A stretch of 64,000 bases of DNA from UBA4416 sp040389965 (GCA_040389965.1 JAZJZF010000014.1:95563-159562), one strand, 5' to 3'. Numbered from the stretch's first letter, positions 54,145-62,728 are shown. Numbers and translations are program-made. Notes: generated by a model from the sequence alone, not told the origin.

Positions 54145-55053
54145 CTATCCTTTATGATAAACGGAATTAATAGCAGCAAAATAAATTTCGTACCAATCCT
54201 GTTTATCCAGATTAATTGTTACTGCGGTGGTGGCATTTTTTATCCGGGCAATACTGTTTGAACCTACTATGGGCAAAGCACCTAATTTTAAAAGCCATGC
54301 TATTGCCAGTTGCTCTTCGTTGATATCATACCATAAGGCAATTCTTTTTAAAACCGACCGTATATTAATCGTTGATTCATCGTTTATGTCCTGCAACCGT
54401 CCACCTGCAAGGGGCGCCCAGGCTAAAGGCCTGCTGTATTGCTGCTTAATAAAATCAATGGTACCATCGGTAATCGGTTTTGTATTTAGCAAGTTAAGTT
54501 CAAGGTGATTAGTAATAATAGGCAGGCTCAACCGCGATTGTAACAACTGGTGTTGATGCACCGTGAAATTTGCAACACCAATATGTTTCACTAAACCTTT
54601 CTTTACCAATAGTGTTAGAGCTGATGCCGTTTCGTCAGCATCCATTAAAGGATCGGGATGATGCAATAATAAAATATCTACATAATCTGTTCCCAGATTT
54701 TTTAAGGATCTTTCCAGGCTTGCAAAAAGATGCTCGGGGCTGCTATCGTAATAACGGGTACGGTGCTCGGGTCTTAACTTATCAACATTATTAATTCCAT
54801 ATTTAGTGGAAATAACAATATCCTCTCTTTTGATATTGCTTTCTTTTATCGCTTTCCCAAATAATTCTTCTACCTGGTAATTACCATATATGTCAGCATG
54901 ATCAAAGGTGGTTATACCAAAATCCAGGCAGGCATTCAATTTTGCCTGAACGGTTCTATAAGATATACCATCAGGATCTTCCAATGCTCTCCAAAAACTA
55001 TATATTACCGGAGATACTTCCGGCCCATTTTCACCTAATCTTATTTTTTCCAT
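54145..55053 (-). CDS. Aldo/keto reductase (YdhF-like)
   Basis: This 302-aa NADPH-dependent oxidoreductase has an (alpha/beta)8 barrel. FGITTFDHADIYGNYQVEEL holds the catalytic aspartate and tyrosine, ISTKYGIN the lysine, and DILLLHHPDPLMD the histidine (the YdhF branch uses HHPDP). WLLKLGALPIVGSN binds the cofactor. The substrate is unknown. One base separates its start from the peroxiredoxin stop, so the two are tightly coupled within the methionine block. Confidence 0.9.
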   Translation of the reverse strand: MEKIRLGENGPEVSPVIYSFWRALEDPDGISYRTVQAKLNACLDFGITTFDHADIYGNYQVEELFGKAIKESNIKREDIVISTKYGINNVDKLRPEHRTRYYDSSPEHLFASLERSLKNLGTDYVDILLLHHPDPLMDADETASALTLLVKKGLVKHIGVANFTVHQHQLLQSRLSLPIITNHLELNLLNTKPITDGTIDFIKQQYSRPLAWAPLAGGRLQDINDESTINIRSVLKRIALWYDINEEQLAIAWLLKLGALPIVGSNSIARIKNATTAVTINLDKQDWYEIYFAAINSVYHKG

Positions 55054-55054
55054 T

Positions 55055-55690
55055 TTAAATATTAGGTTGTGGGGTTGTTCTTAAATATGGTTTTATCTCC
55101 GTAAATCCTTTAGGGAATTTTGCAGGAATATCTTCTGTTTTAATGGCTGGAATAACTACGACATCGTCTCCCTGTTTCCAATTGGCGGGTGTAGCTACAC
55201 TATAGCCCGCAGTCAACTGTAAAGAATCAATAACTCTTAAAATTTCGTTAAAGTTCCTACCCGTAGATGCCGGGTAAGTAATTAATAATTTCACTTTTTT
55301 ATCGGGTGAGATAATAACTACGGAACGTACAGTGAATTTATCGGAAGCATTAGGATGAACAAAACCGTAGAGTTTTGATACTTCAAAAATTGGATCAGCA
55401 ATGATGGGAAAGTTAACTTCGGTTTGTTGCGTTTGATTTATGTCCTTGATCCACTCTTTGTGAGATTCAACTCCATCAATACTTAAGGCAATAATCTTCA
55501 CATCCCGTTTTTCAAATTCGGGTTTTAGCTTTGCAGCACTTCCCAATTCAGTTGTACAAACCGGCGTAAAATCAGCAGGGTGGCTGAATAAAATTCCCCA
55601 ACTGTTTCCCAGCCATTCATAAAATTTAATTGTTCCTTCGCTTGACTCTGCTACAAAGTCGGGGGCGGTATCTCCTAATCTGATTGACAT
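55055..55690 (-). CDS. Peroxiredoxin, 1-Cys (Prx6-type)
   Basis: This 211-aa cytosolic peroxidase has the active-site motif DFTPVCTTELG with the peroxidatic Cys45. The Prx6-like C-terminal extension with LLITYPASTGRNFNEILRVIDSLQ and KFPKGF is present. No resolving cysteine is visible, so it is a 1-Cys type. It is placed 20 bases after hom and one base before the aldo/keto reductase gene. Its location in a sulfur and methionine operon suggests protection of thiol enzymes from peroxides; this is an inference. Confidence 0.92.
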   Translation of the reverse strand: MSIRLGDTAPDFVAESSEGTIKFYEWLGNSWGILFSHPADFTPVCTTELGSAAKLKPEFEKRDVKIIALSIDGVESHKEWIKDINQTQQTEVNFPIIADPIFEVSKLYGFVHPNASDKFTVRSVVIISPDKKVKLLITYPASTGRNFNEILRVIDSLQLTAGYSVATPANWKQGDDVVVIPAIKTEDIPAKFPKGFTEIKPYLRTTPQPNI

Positions 55691-55709
55691 CTATTCGTGT
55701 TTTATATAA

Positions 55710-56987
55710 TTAATAATTAATGACTTCTTCTTTTTGAGCATTGGCAGTTGAGTTTTTATGGGTTTCTTTTTTTGCAGGCTTACTACTATTTAACGTCACT
55801 TTTTCTTCTACTAACGAAATAAAAATGTGATTGCTTAAAATATATTCTCTGTTCTCAATCAACTGTTTTAAATTTATTTTACCTACAACATAATGGTAAT
55901 TGCTGCCGGTGTATTTTTCAGTGATTTCTTCAAATTTCAGGATTTCCAGATCTGCCGGTGAATTAAATCTGAGGTAAGCATGAACCAATACATCGTTTGT
56001 AAAAGCAGGTGCTTTTTTCTGAACGTATTTTTTAAATTCATACTTATAACCATGCGATAAGGCTGATATATCTGATAGTACAGCCGCTCCTGTTGGAAAA
56101 CTTCCTGCTCCCCTACCCTGCAAAAACTGTTCTCCGGAAAATTTGCCCTCTACCACTACACCATTAAATTCATTCTCTACATTATACAAATGATTATTTT
56201 CTTTGATAAAACGCGGTGCTACAAGCACACTTACTTTATCGTTTTCGAGACGTTGTATTACAGGACTTAATTTAATTTTGTAGCCTTTTTCGGATGCATA
56301 CTTAATATCATTATCATGCAAGGTGGTTATACCAATGTTTAAAACATCTTCGGGTTTTATGATTAAGCCAAAAGCATGCAGCGTGAGTATAATAGCTTTA
56401 AATTTAGGGTCAAAGCCTTCTACGTCATTTGTAGGATCTGTTTCTGCAAAACCTTTATCCTGAGCCTGTTTTAAGGCTTCGGCATAAGATAGTTTTTCAT
56501 TGATGGTTTTGCTAAGAATATAATTGGTTGTCCCGTTAAAAATACCCGATATTTTTTCCAGCTCTTCGTTATCAAAATATTCTTCGAGGGTACGGATAAT
56601 AGGAATGCTTCCGCAGGTTGATGCTTCATAGAGCAAGGATACATTATTTTCTTTTTGCAGGTCGTACAACTCCTCTAAGTGTAAAGCCAGCAGTTTTTTA
56701 TTGGCGGTTACCACATGTTTCCCTCTTTTAAGAGCTTCTTTTACAATATAAAACGCGTCGTTAGCATTATCGATCAGTTCTACCACGACATCAATTTCGG
56801 GATCGTTTAAAATATCCCATTTATCGTAGCTGATTAACTCCTGAGCCAGTTCACGGTCTTTGAACCTGTTTTTAACGACAATCTTTTTTATATCTGCTTT
56901 AAAGCCTGTACTGTTATTCAATACATGATATAGTCCCTGGCCTACACAACCAAAACCAAATAATCCTATTTTTAATTTCTTGCTCAT
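55710..56987 (-). CDS. hom: Homoserine dehydrogenase
   Basis: This cytosolic enzyme of about 425 aa reduces aspartate semialdehyde to homoserine. KIGLFGFGCVGQGLYHVLN is the NAD(P)-binding loop; VVTANKKLLALH, EASTCGSIPIIRTL, SGIFNGTTNYILSK and FAETDPTNDVEGFDPKFKAI are the signatures of the catalytic domain. A C-terminal extension of about 60 residues after the core is polar and ends in Lys/Ala-rich sequence; it may be a degenerate regulatory domain. I chose ATG 56987 (MSKKLKIGLFG); a GTG at 57035 overlaps the metX stop but adds a non-conserved polar leader. Confidence 0.93.
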   Translation of the reverse strand: MSKKLKIGLFGFGCVGQGLYHVLNNSTGFKADIKKIVVKNRFKDRELAQELISYDKWDILNDPEIDVVVELIDNANDAFYIVKEALKRGKHVVTANKKLLALHLEELYDLQKENNVSLLYEASTCGSIPIIRTLEEYFDNEELEKISGIFNGTTNYILSKTINEKLSYAEALKQAQDKGFAETDPTNDVEGFDPKFKAIILTLHAFGLIIKPEDVLNIGITTLHDNDIKYASEKGYKIKLSPVIQRLENDKVSVLVAPRFIKENNHLYNVENEFNGVVVEGKFSGEQFLQGRGAGSFPTGAAVLSDISALSHGYKYEFKKYVQKKAPAFTNDVLVHAYLRFNSPADLEILKFEEITEKYTGSNYHYVVGKINLKQLIENREYILSNHIFISLVEEKVTLNSSKPAKKETHKNSTANAQKEEVINY

Positions 56988-57031
56988 ATTGTTTCTTTTT
57001 AAATTATTATTAATTCTATCTGTTACTCTAA

Positions 57032-58108
57032 TCACGACAAAATGTGATGATTCAATGTTTTATGAGATGCAGAATCAAGTTCATCACGACATGATTCAAA
57101 AAAATGTGCGATGTGTGCTACCAACTGATTTGTTTCTATTAAAAAACCATCATGCCCATAGAGTGAATCTATTTCCCGGTAAACGGATCTTTTTATATAT
57201 TTTGACAGAAGCTGCTGTTCATTTACCGGAAATAAAATATCTGAACTCACTCCGATTACCAAAACAGGAATTTCTATATCCTTTAAAACCGTTTCGATAC
57301 TGTAAGCTCTTTCCCTGGCAACATGGTGCGAATCCATGGCTTCCGATAACCGCACATAGGAATAGGCATTAAAACGTTTCACTAATTTTTCGCCCTGGTA
57401 ACGTTGGTAAGAGGCCGCCGCGTGATTATTTAAATTATTTACTCCCGTATTTTTTTGAGTGCTGTTATACGTATGGTAATTTCTGTAACTGAGTAATGCA
57501 ATGCTACGTGCAACCTGTAAACCTTTTTCCCCGCCATCGATCGAATTCGAGAAATATGTTCTGTCTGCTTTAATTGCCAATCGCTGCGATTCATTAAATG
57601 CAATACCCCATGGCGAATGTTGCGCATTTGTAGCAATTAAAATTAAATGCTCCACTGCTTCGGGATGTTGCAGAACCCATTCCTGAGCTATCTGCCCACC
57701 TTGTGAACCACCTATCAGTGTATGAATTTTGTGAATTCCCAAATGCTGTTTCAATACTTCCAGTGTATTGGCTATGTCTCTTACAGTGATATGAGGAAAA
57801 TAACTATACCAGGGTTCATTTGTATCAGGATTAATGCTTAAAGGCCCCGTAGTGCCATAACACGATCCTAAATTATTGGCACACACAATAAAATAATCGT
57901 TAGGGTTAAATAAATCTTTCTTTCCAAATAAACCGGGCCACCAATCAAACACATCGCTATTAGCGGTAAGTGCGTGCGCTACCCAAACAACATTGCTTTT
58001 ATCTGCATTTAACGTTCCGTAAGTGTGGTAGGCTATTTCAAGCTGTGGCAAGGATAGCCCACTTTCGAGGACAAATCTTTTTTTATGTATATATACTTTC
58101 TGACTCAT
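57032..58108 (-). CDS. metX: Homoserine O-acetyltransferase (MetX-like)
   Basis: This 358-aa alpha/beta-hydrolase-fold acyltransferase acylates homoserine in the first committed step of methionine synthesis. VWVAHALTANSDVFDWW and ANNLGSCYGTTGPLSI are typical, the nucleophile is Ser135 in LIGGSQGGQIAQEW, and the acid and base are in VLVIGVSSDILFPVNEQ and LYGHDGFLIE. Acetyl-CoA is the usual donor, though some MetX enzymes use succinyl-CoA. It is the first recognisable enzyme gene after the SAM riboswitch, followed 44 bases later by hom. Confidence 0.93.
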   Translation of the reverse strand: MSQKVYIHKKRFVLESGLSLPQLEIAYHTYGTLNADKSNVVWVAHALTANSDVFDWWPGLFGKKDLFNPNDYFIVCANNLGSCYGTTGPLSINPDTNEPWYSYFPHITVRDIANTLEVLKQHLGIHKIHTLIGGSQGGQIAQEWVLQHPEAVEHLILIATNAQHSPWGIAFNESQRLAIKADRTYFSNSIDGGEKGLQVARSIALLSYRNYHTYNSTQKNTGVNNLNNHAAASYQRYQGEKLVKRFNAYSYVRLSEAMDSHHVARERAYSIETVLKDIEIPVLVIGVSSDILFPVNEQQLLSKYIKRSVYREIDSLYGHDGFLIETNQLVAHIAHFFESCRDELDSASHKTLNHHILS

Positions 58109-58176
58109 TTTATTTTTATTTTAAAAGCAGTAGGGAAAAACCTTTAAAACACCCCTACCGCTTTCTTTTTTGGAAC

Positions 58177-58413
58177 TTAATTACTAAAAATAGATTCTGA
58201 AAAAATCAATTGCTTCTGCTCTTTTGAGGACAGGATATTTACCTTACTTGCTAATCTCTTCAAATGATGCGTATCCGCATAAGGGCATACAACACCCCCT
58301 CTTTGGGCAAATCCGTAATCGGCCTGTAGCTTTATAAAACTACGGTAGTACCATTCTCCGATTAAATTAACAGTTGATGTTTGTTTTGTATTAGAATATT
58401 TATGGGTGCTCAT
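58177..58413 (-). CDS. Small hypothetical protein in the methionine operon leader region
   Basis: I do not recognise this 78-aa protein. It has an N-terminal polar stretch, a central aromatic segment (GEWYYRSFIKLQADYGFA) and a Cys/His-bearing part (GGVVCPYADTHHLKRL) that could bind a metal, then a helical tail. There is no signal peptide. It lies 68 bases upstream of metX and 131 bases downstream of the leader peptide, in the same orientation, so it is part of the riboswitch transcript. It could be a small regulator or accessory protein for methionine synthesis; coding status rests mainly on its position and open frame. Confidence 0.5.
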   Translation of the reverse strand: MSTHKYSNTKQTSTVNLIGEWYYRSFIKLQADYGFAQRGGVVCPYADTHHLKRLASKVNILSSKEQKQLIFSESIFSN

Positions 58414-58511
58414 GATGATTTGGATTTAAATTATTTTGAAATAAAAAATTACACTGACAGCAAATTCTAAAAAGCAGAATGCGTCGGTTTTACCCTGTGA
58501 TGCCAAGGTTA

Positions 58512-58541
58512 AATTTTTCGATAAGATTAAAACGAAAAATT
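58512..58541 (-). other. AT-rich hairpin immediately after the leader peptide
   Basis: AATTTTTCG (58512-58520) is perfectly complementary to CGAAAAATT (58533-58541), with a 12-base loop. On the transcript it begins 3 bases after the leader peptide stop. It lacks a T run, so it is not a normal terminator; a pausing or stabilising role is possible. Confidence 0.4.
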
Positions 58542-58544
58542 AGC

Positions 58545-58670
58545 TTAGCATGTGTGCCAACAGCAACACATACAAGCCATCATGAAAAATGAAGCAAGTG
58601 AAAAAGTTTGAGTCAATACACCGGATAAGAACCGGCTCTTGTTTTTGTTTTGTGAGATTGTGTGTTTCAT
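58545..58670 (-). CDS. Cys/Met-rich 41-aa leader peptide after the SAM riboswitch
   Basis: This short frame starts at an ATG (58670) 11 bases after the riboswitch closing stem, behind an A-rich tract that can serve as the ribosome site in this phylum. It encodes 41 residues that begin MKHTISQNKNKSRF and end FFMMACMCCCWHTC. The last twelve residues contain three Met and five Cys. Such a tail in a methionine/cysteine operon looks like a sensor of charged Met- or Cys-tRNA, as in classical attenuation. Directly after the stop an AT-rich 9-bp hairpin occurs (58512-58520 with 58533-58541). The longer frame to 58823 runs through the riboswitch and is not believed. Confidence 0.6.
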   Translation of the reverse strand: MKHTISQNKNKSRFLSGVLTQTFSLASFFMMACMCCCWHTC

Positions 58671-58681
58671 TTTCTTTTTTT

Positions 58682-58813
58682 TTAATTTATTTGCCTCCGT
58701 TTTACACCGGAGTAGGAGTTGGCACCTGTTTTCCAATTGCGACAAGTCGCGACTTTTAGTTGGTTGCCAGTGGGTCATAGAGCCTATTCTCTCGCCACTT
58801 CTTAATAAATTAA
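58682..58813 (-). ncRNA. SAM-I (S-box) riboswitch
   Basis: The minus-strand RNA has all parts of the S-box fold. P1: TTAATTTATT (58813-58804) pairs perfectly with AATAAATTAA (58691-58682). P2 with a kink-turn: AGTGGCGAGAG opposite CTCTATGACCCACT. The conserved joining sequence GGCAACC follows, P3 is closed by CCAA/TTGG, then comes the AGGTGCCAACTCC box, and P4 is CTCCG/CGGAG. It senses S-adenosylmethionine and should shut down the downstream genes when SAM is high. No terminator hairpin follows within the leader; instead a start codon lies just after P1, so control of translation of the leader peptide is likely. Confidence 0.9.
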
Positions 58814-58845
58814 TTACACACAAAAGGGGGTAACTAATTCTGGCA

Positions 58846-58853
58846 CAAATTTA
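58846..58853 (-). promoter_or_regulatory. Possible -7 box for the riboswitch operon
   Basis: The minus strand reads TAAATTTG (TAnnTTTG) about 33 bases upstream of the riboswitch P1 stem, at a fitting distance for a transcription start near 58840. A clean -33 TTTG is not seen. Confidence 0.35.
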
Positions 58854-59058
58854 ATGCATTATTTTTTATACTTCCTAATAAATTTTAAATTATTTTATAA
58901 ATCCTTTATTCATAAGGGATTCAGAGTATTTAAAGTGACACTTTATTTTTTTGTTTTATTCTTGCCATTCATTTTATCTGAACAGCATAAATTAAACCTG
59001 ATTTTTATGCATAAACTTTTTAGGGTTAATAAGCTACTTCAAAATACAAACCTTACAT

Positions 59059-59955
59059 TTGCACGTGCTTAAAAACGTCAGTAAACATCATCTGCTTTTA
59101 CATTTCATTGTGTTTATATGGGGCTGGTCGCCTATACTGGGCAAAGGCATAAGCATTGAGGCGCTCCCCTTAGTTTGGTACCGGATAGGTTTAACGGTTT
59201 TTTTAATGGGGCTTTACATTGTATACATCAAAGCAAATCTCAGAGTTTCTCCTAAAAGGCTTGTACAGCTCAGTATTATTGGTTTTATTATTTGTATACA
59301 CTGGCTTTGTTTTTACGGTGCCATCAAAGTATCCAACGTATCGGTTACCATGGCGGCATTTAGCACAGGTACTTTGTTTACAGCTATTGTAGAACCCCTG
59401 GTATATAAACGAAAAATTGTATTCTATGAATTGATCATCGGTTTTGTGATTATTGGAGCCATCTGTTTAATTTTTTCAGTTGAATTTAAGTATGGCCTTG
59501 GCATTTTATTAGGTATACTGGCAGCCTTTACTGCATCTGTATTTAGTGTATATAACGGGCTTTTTATACAGGACGAAAAGGAACCCATTACATCTCCGGT
59601 GTTATCGTTTATTGAACTCTCTGCGGCGTTTGTAGGATTAAGTATTTTCCTGGCTTGCAAAGGAAGTTACTCAACCGAATTTTTTACACTCTCAAACAGG
59701 GATATTATTTTATTAATTGTTTTTGCAGGCGTTTGCACGGTATACCCTTTTATTGCCAGTGTAAACTTAATGAAACACCTTACCCCTTATACTATTAACC
59801 TTACCGTAAACCTTGAAGGTTTTTATGGCATAGTACTGGCAAGCCTGCTGTTTCACGAAAACAAGTACTTATCTACTACATTTTATGTTGGCTTCTCTAT
59901 TATTCTGGCCGCCATTTTTTTAAATGCTATTCTTAAACAAAAGTTTAGCAAGTAG
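59059..59955 (+). CDS. DMT-superfamily (EamA) transporter
   Basis: This 298-aa inner-membrane protein has ten helices in two EamA repeats (FIVFIWGWSPILGKGI opens the first; ILAAFTASVFSVYNGLFI the second). These transporters move amino acids, nucleotides or drugs; the substrate is not shown. There is no ATG at the N-terminus: TTG at 59059 or GTG at 59065 are the start options. A TACATTTG box overlaps the TTG, which would argue for a very short leader or for the later start. It is divergent from the methionine operon. Confidence 0.85.
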   Translation: MHVLKNVSKHHLLLHFIVFIWGWSPILGKGISIEALPLVWYRIGLTVFLMGLYIVYIKANLRVSPKRLVQLSIIGFIICIHWLCFYGAIKVSNVSVTMAAFSTGTLFTAIVEPLVYKRKIVFYELIIGFVIIGAICLIFSVEFKYGLGILLGILAAFTASVFSVYNGLFIQDEKEPITSPVLSFIELSAAFVGLSIFLACKGSYSTEFFTLSNRDIILLIVFAGVCTVYPFIASVNLMKHLTPYTINLTVNLEGFYGIVLASLLFHENKYLSTTFYVGFSIILAAIFLNAILKQKFSK

Positions 59956-59979
59956 TTACCATTCTGTAACATAAAATCC

Positions 59980-59987
59980 TACCTTTG
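59980..59987 (+). promoter_or_regulatory. Possible -7 box upstream of mgtE
   Basis: TACCTTTG matches TAnnTTTG and lies 20 bases before the mgtE ATG at 60008, which would give a leader of about 14 bases. No clean -33 element is seen, so part of the expression may come from the upstream transporter gene. Confidence 0.4.
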
Positions 59988-60007
59988 CAAAGTTTAAAAT
60001 CAGGATT

Positions 60008-61363
60008 ATGCAATTTGAGCTTAGCCTCGACTATTTAGAGCAATTAAAAGATGACATCGCCCGTAAAAACGAAGGTGTTATTAAAGCACAGTTGGAAGAG
60101 CTGTATGCTGTTGATATTGCTTTGATCTTAGATAGGCTTGATGTTGAAGATGCCAATTACCTGTATGATATTTTAGACGAAGAACGTGCTGCCGATGCTT
60201 TATTGGAAATGGAAGAGGAAAAAAGGGAAGCTTTACTGGCGACCTTCTCAACCAAAGAAATTGCAGAGCAGCTCGACAATATGGAGTCGGATGATGCGGC
60301 CGATGTGATCAACGAATTACCGGAAGACATTCAGGAAGAGGTATTATCACACATTGAAGATATTGAACAGGCAAGTGATATTGCCAATTTGATGAGCTTT
60401 GAAGAAGGTACGGCAGGCTCCCTGATGGCTAAGGAATTAGTAAGTGTTTATGCACACGAAACGGTAACTGCCTGTATTGATGAGATTCGCAGACAAACAG
60501 AGAACGTAGATGTGATGTATGCCATCTATGTAGTAGATGATAATGAGAAACTGATAGGGATGCTCTCTCTGAAAAAGCTGATCATTTCTCATCCCCTGGC
60601 TTTAGTAGAAGAAATTTATGATGCCGATATTATCTCTGTAAAAACATCTACTTCAAGTGAAGATGTGGCAGAACTCATTCAAAAATATGATTTGGTTGTA
60701 TTACCTGTAGTTGACCAATTGGGAAGGCTTGTGGGACGTATTACGATTGATGACGTGGTGGATGTGATGAGGGAAGAAGCTGAAAAGGACATTCAGTTAA
60801 TGAGTGGTATTACCGACGACGTTGATAGTAATGACAGTTTATGGAGATTGTCGCGTGCACGTATTCCTTGGTTATTAGTGGGGATGTGTGGCGGTATTGT
60901 TGGCTCACGTATCATTGGCAGTTATGAAGAACAAATTCAATTGCGCCCCGAAATGGCCTTTTTTATCCCTTTGATAGGTGCAACAGGTGGCAATGTTGGA
61001 GTACAATCATCGGCTATTATAGTACAGGGGCTGGCAAGTAATACATTAATTGCCGACCGTATTGCACCAAAATTATTGAAAGAATTAGGTGTGGGACTTA
61101 TCAATGGCTTGATCTGTTCATCACTGATTTTAGGTTATAATATGCTCATCAGCGAATCGCTGGCATTAGCTGGTACGGTAAGCGTGGCCTTATTTACAGT
61201 GATTCTTTGTGCTTCCTTCTTAGGTACTTTTGTGCCGTTGACTATGCATCGTTTTAAAATAAATCCGGCTCTGGCAACCGGCCCTTTCGTAACTACCTTA
61301 AACGATATTATTGGTATTTCCATTTACTTTTTAGTTGGCCGTTTACTTTACGGTGTATTATAA
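60008..61363 (+). CDS. mgtE: Magnesium transporter MgtE
   Basis: This 451-aa Mg2+ channel works as a homodimer in the inner membrane. The acidic N-terminal domain (residues 1-130, with LDNMESDDAADVINELPED) and a CBS-domain pair (about 135-255) form the cytosolic Mg2+ sensor, and the membrane domain (about 275-451) has five helices with FFIPLIGATGGNVGVQSSAIIV and the pore-lining ATGPFVTTLNDIIGISIYF, in which the aspartate binds Mg2+. The length is typical. The LRR-kinase gene follows 9 bases later and is probably co-transcribed. Confidence 0.95.
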   Translation: MQFELSLDYLEQLKDDIARKNEGVIKAQLEELYAVDIALILDRLDVEDANYLYDILDEERAADALLEMEEEKREALLATFSTKEIAEQLDNMESDDAADVINELPEDIQEEVLSHIEDIEQASDIANLMSFEEGTAGSLMAKELVSVYAHETVTACIDEIRRQTENVDVMYAIYVVDDNEKLIGMLSLKKLIISHPLALVEEIYDADIISVKTSTSSEDVAELIQKYDLVVLPVVDQLGRLVGRITIDDVVDVMREEAEKDIQLMSGITDDVDSNDSLWRLSRARIPWLLVGMCGGIVGSRIIGSYEEQIQLRPEMAFFIPLIGATGGNVGVQSSAIIVQGLASNTLIADRIAPKLLKELGVGLINGLICSSLILGYNMLISESLALAGTVSVALFTVILCASFLGTFVPLTMHRFKINPALATGPFVTTLNDIIGISIYFLVGRLLYGVL

Positions 61364-61372
61364 ATAGCGGGT

Positions 61373-62695
61373 ATGGAGATTCAATCGTTGGAACAACTGG
61401 TTTCAAATACATTTCCAAATGTTACCCGGATTACCATTTCAGCACAATTAAAAAGCTTTCCGAAAGAATTATTTAAGTATACCGAAACGCTTGAAATTCT
61501 TGACCTTTCCGACAATTTACTGAGCGAGGTTCCTGATGAAATTGTGCAGTTTAAAAAATTAAAAATTCTGTTTCTATCCAACAATCAATTTACGGTCTTT
61601 CCTTTAATTCTTGGGCAATGCCGTAAGCTGAGCATGATAGGATTCAAATCAAACAGCATTGGTTTTATCCCTGAACATGCATTTCCTGAAACGCTGCAAT
61701 GGCTTATCCTCACTAACAACTGTGTAGAAAACATCCCGGTTTCTATTAGTAAATGTTTGCCTTTGGAAAAAGTGGCTTTGGCAGGAAATAAATTAAGTAG
61801 CTTGCCAATAGAAATGGCTGATTGTAAAAATCTGGCATTACTACGCATTTCCGTTAACAACTTTAAAGAATTACCAGAGTGGCTTTTAAGCATGCCTAAA
61901 CTGGCATGGCTGGCTTATTCGGGAAACCCCTGCGCCTATAAAAAAACAGCATCAAAAAAATTGCCGGTAATAAACTGGGACAATATTTCTGTAATGGAAA
62001 AATTAGGCGAAGGTGCTTCCGGAATTATTTCAAAAGCAAAAATAACTGCCGGTAATGCTGGTAGAGATAACGAATACGTTGCTGTGAAAGTGTTTAAAGG
62101 CGAAGTCACCAGCGATGGCTATCCTGAAGACGAAATACATATTTCGGCTTGCCTGCCCCAGCACAAAAACCTGGTAAAAGTGCTTGGTAAACTACACAAT
62201 CACCCTGAAAAAAAAGAAGGGTTAGTGTTTGAATTAATTCCTGTTGAATATAAAAATTTGGGCATGCCTCCAAGCTTCGCTACCTGTTCACGCGATACGT
62301 TTAAAGAAGGCACCATTTTCACATTAAAAGAAATCGTTAAAATTTTAAGGTCTGTTGCCGGAGCAACCCAGCAACTTCACATAAAAGGTATTATGCATGG
62401 CGACTTGTATGCGCACAACACCTTAATTGATGATAAAGCAAATACCTTGTTTGGAGATTTTGGAGCAGCTACTGCTTACGATCTTTCTTTGGATACGGCA
62501 AAAACACTACAACGTATCGAGGCAAGAGCATTTGGCTACATGATAGATGATCTTTTAAACTATGTTGATCACGAAACAAAAAATTCAGAAGCCATGCATC
62601 TGCTTGTGGAATTAAAACGCATTTGTTTAGTGGATGAAATATTACTTCGACCGGATTTTAATCACATCATGCAATCCCTTGAAAAAATAATTTAA
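61373..62695 (+). CDS. Soluble leucine-rich-repeat protein kinase
   Basis: This 440-aa cytosolic protein joins about seven leucine-rich repeats (residues 15-190, for example LEILDLSDNLLSEVPDEIV) to a eukaryotic-like Ser/Thr kinase domain (about 203-440). Kinase residues are GEGASG (212-217) for the glycine loop, Lys239 in VAVKVFKG, Glu254 in PEDEIH, Asp344 in HGDLYAHN (the HRD arginine is glycine) and DFG at 362-364. No signal peptide or membrane helix is present, unlike plant receptor kinases. A non-RD kinase often needs no activation-loop phosphorylation. It follows mgtE by 9 bases. The ligand and targets are unknown; the family occurs in scattered bacteria. Confidence 0.9.
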   Translation: MEIQSLEQLVSNTFPNVTRITISAQLKSFPKELFKYTETLEILDLSDNLLSEVPDEIVQFKKLKILFLSNNQFTVFPLILGQCRKLSMIGFKSNSIGFIPEHAFPETLQWLILTNNCVENIPVSISKCLPLEKVALAGNKLSSLPIEMADCKNLALLRISVNNFKELPEWLLSMPKLAWLAYSGNPCAYKKTASKKLPVINWDNISVMEKLGEGASGIISKAKITAGNAGRDNEYVAVKVFKGEVTSDGYPEDEIHISACLPQHKNLVKVLGKLHNHPEKKEGLVFELIPVEYKNLGMPPSFATCSRDTFKEGTIFTLKEIVKILRSVAGATQQLHIKGIMHGDLYAHNTLIDDKANTLFGDFGAATAYDLSLDTAKTLQRIEARAFGYMIDDLLNYVDHETKNSEAMHLLVELKRICLVDEILLRPDFNHIMQSLEKII

Positions 62696-62728
62696 TGTTC
62701 CGCTGATTACGTCTCACAATATCCGGAA

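Noticed and set aside
58545..58823. A 92-codon minus-strand frame from 58823
   Set aside because: Its first part runs through the conserved riboswitch and encodes no sensible protein. Only the last 41 codons, which start after the riboswitch, are kept as the leader peptide.
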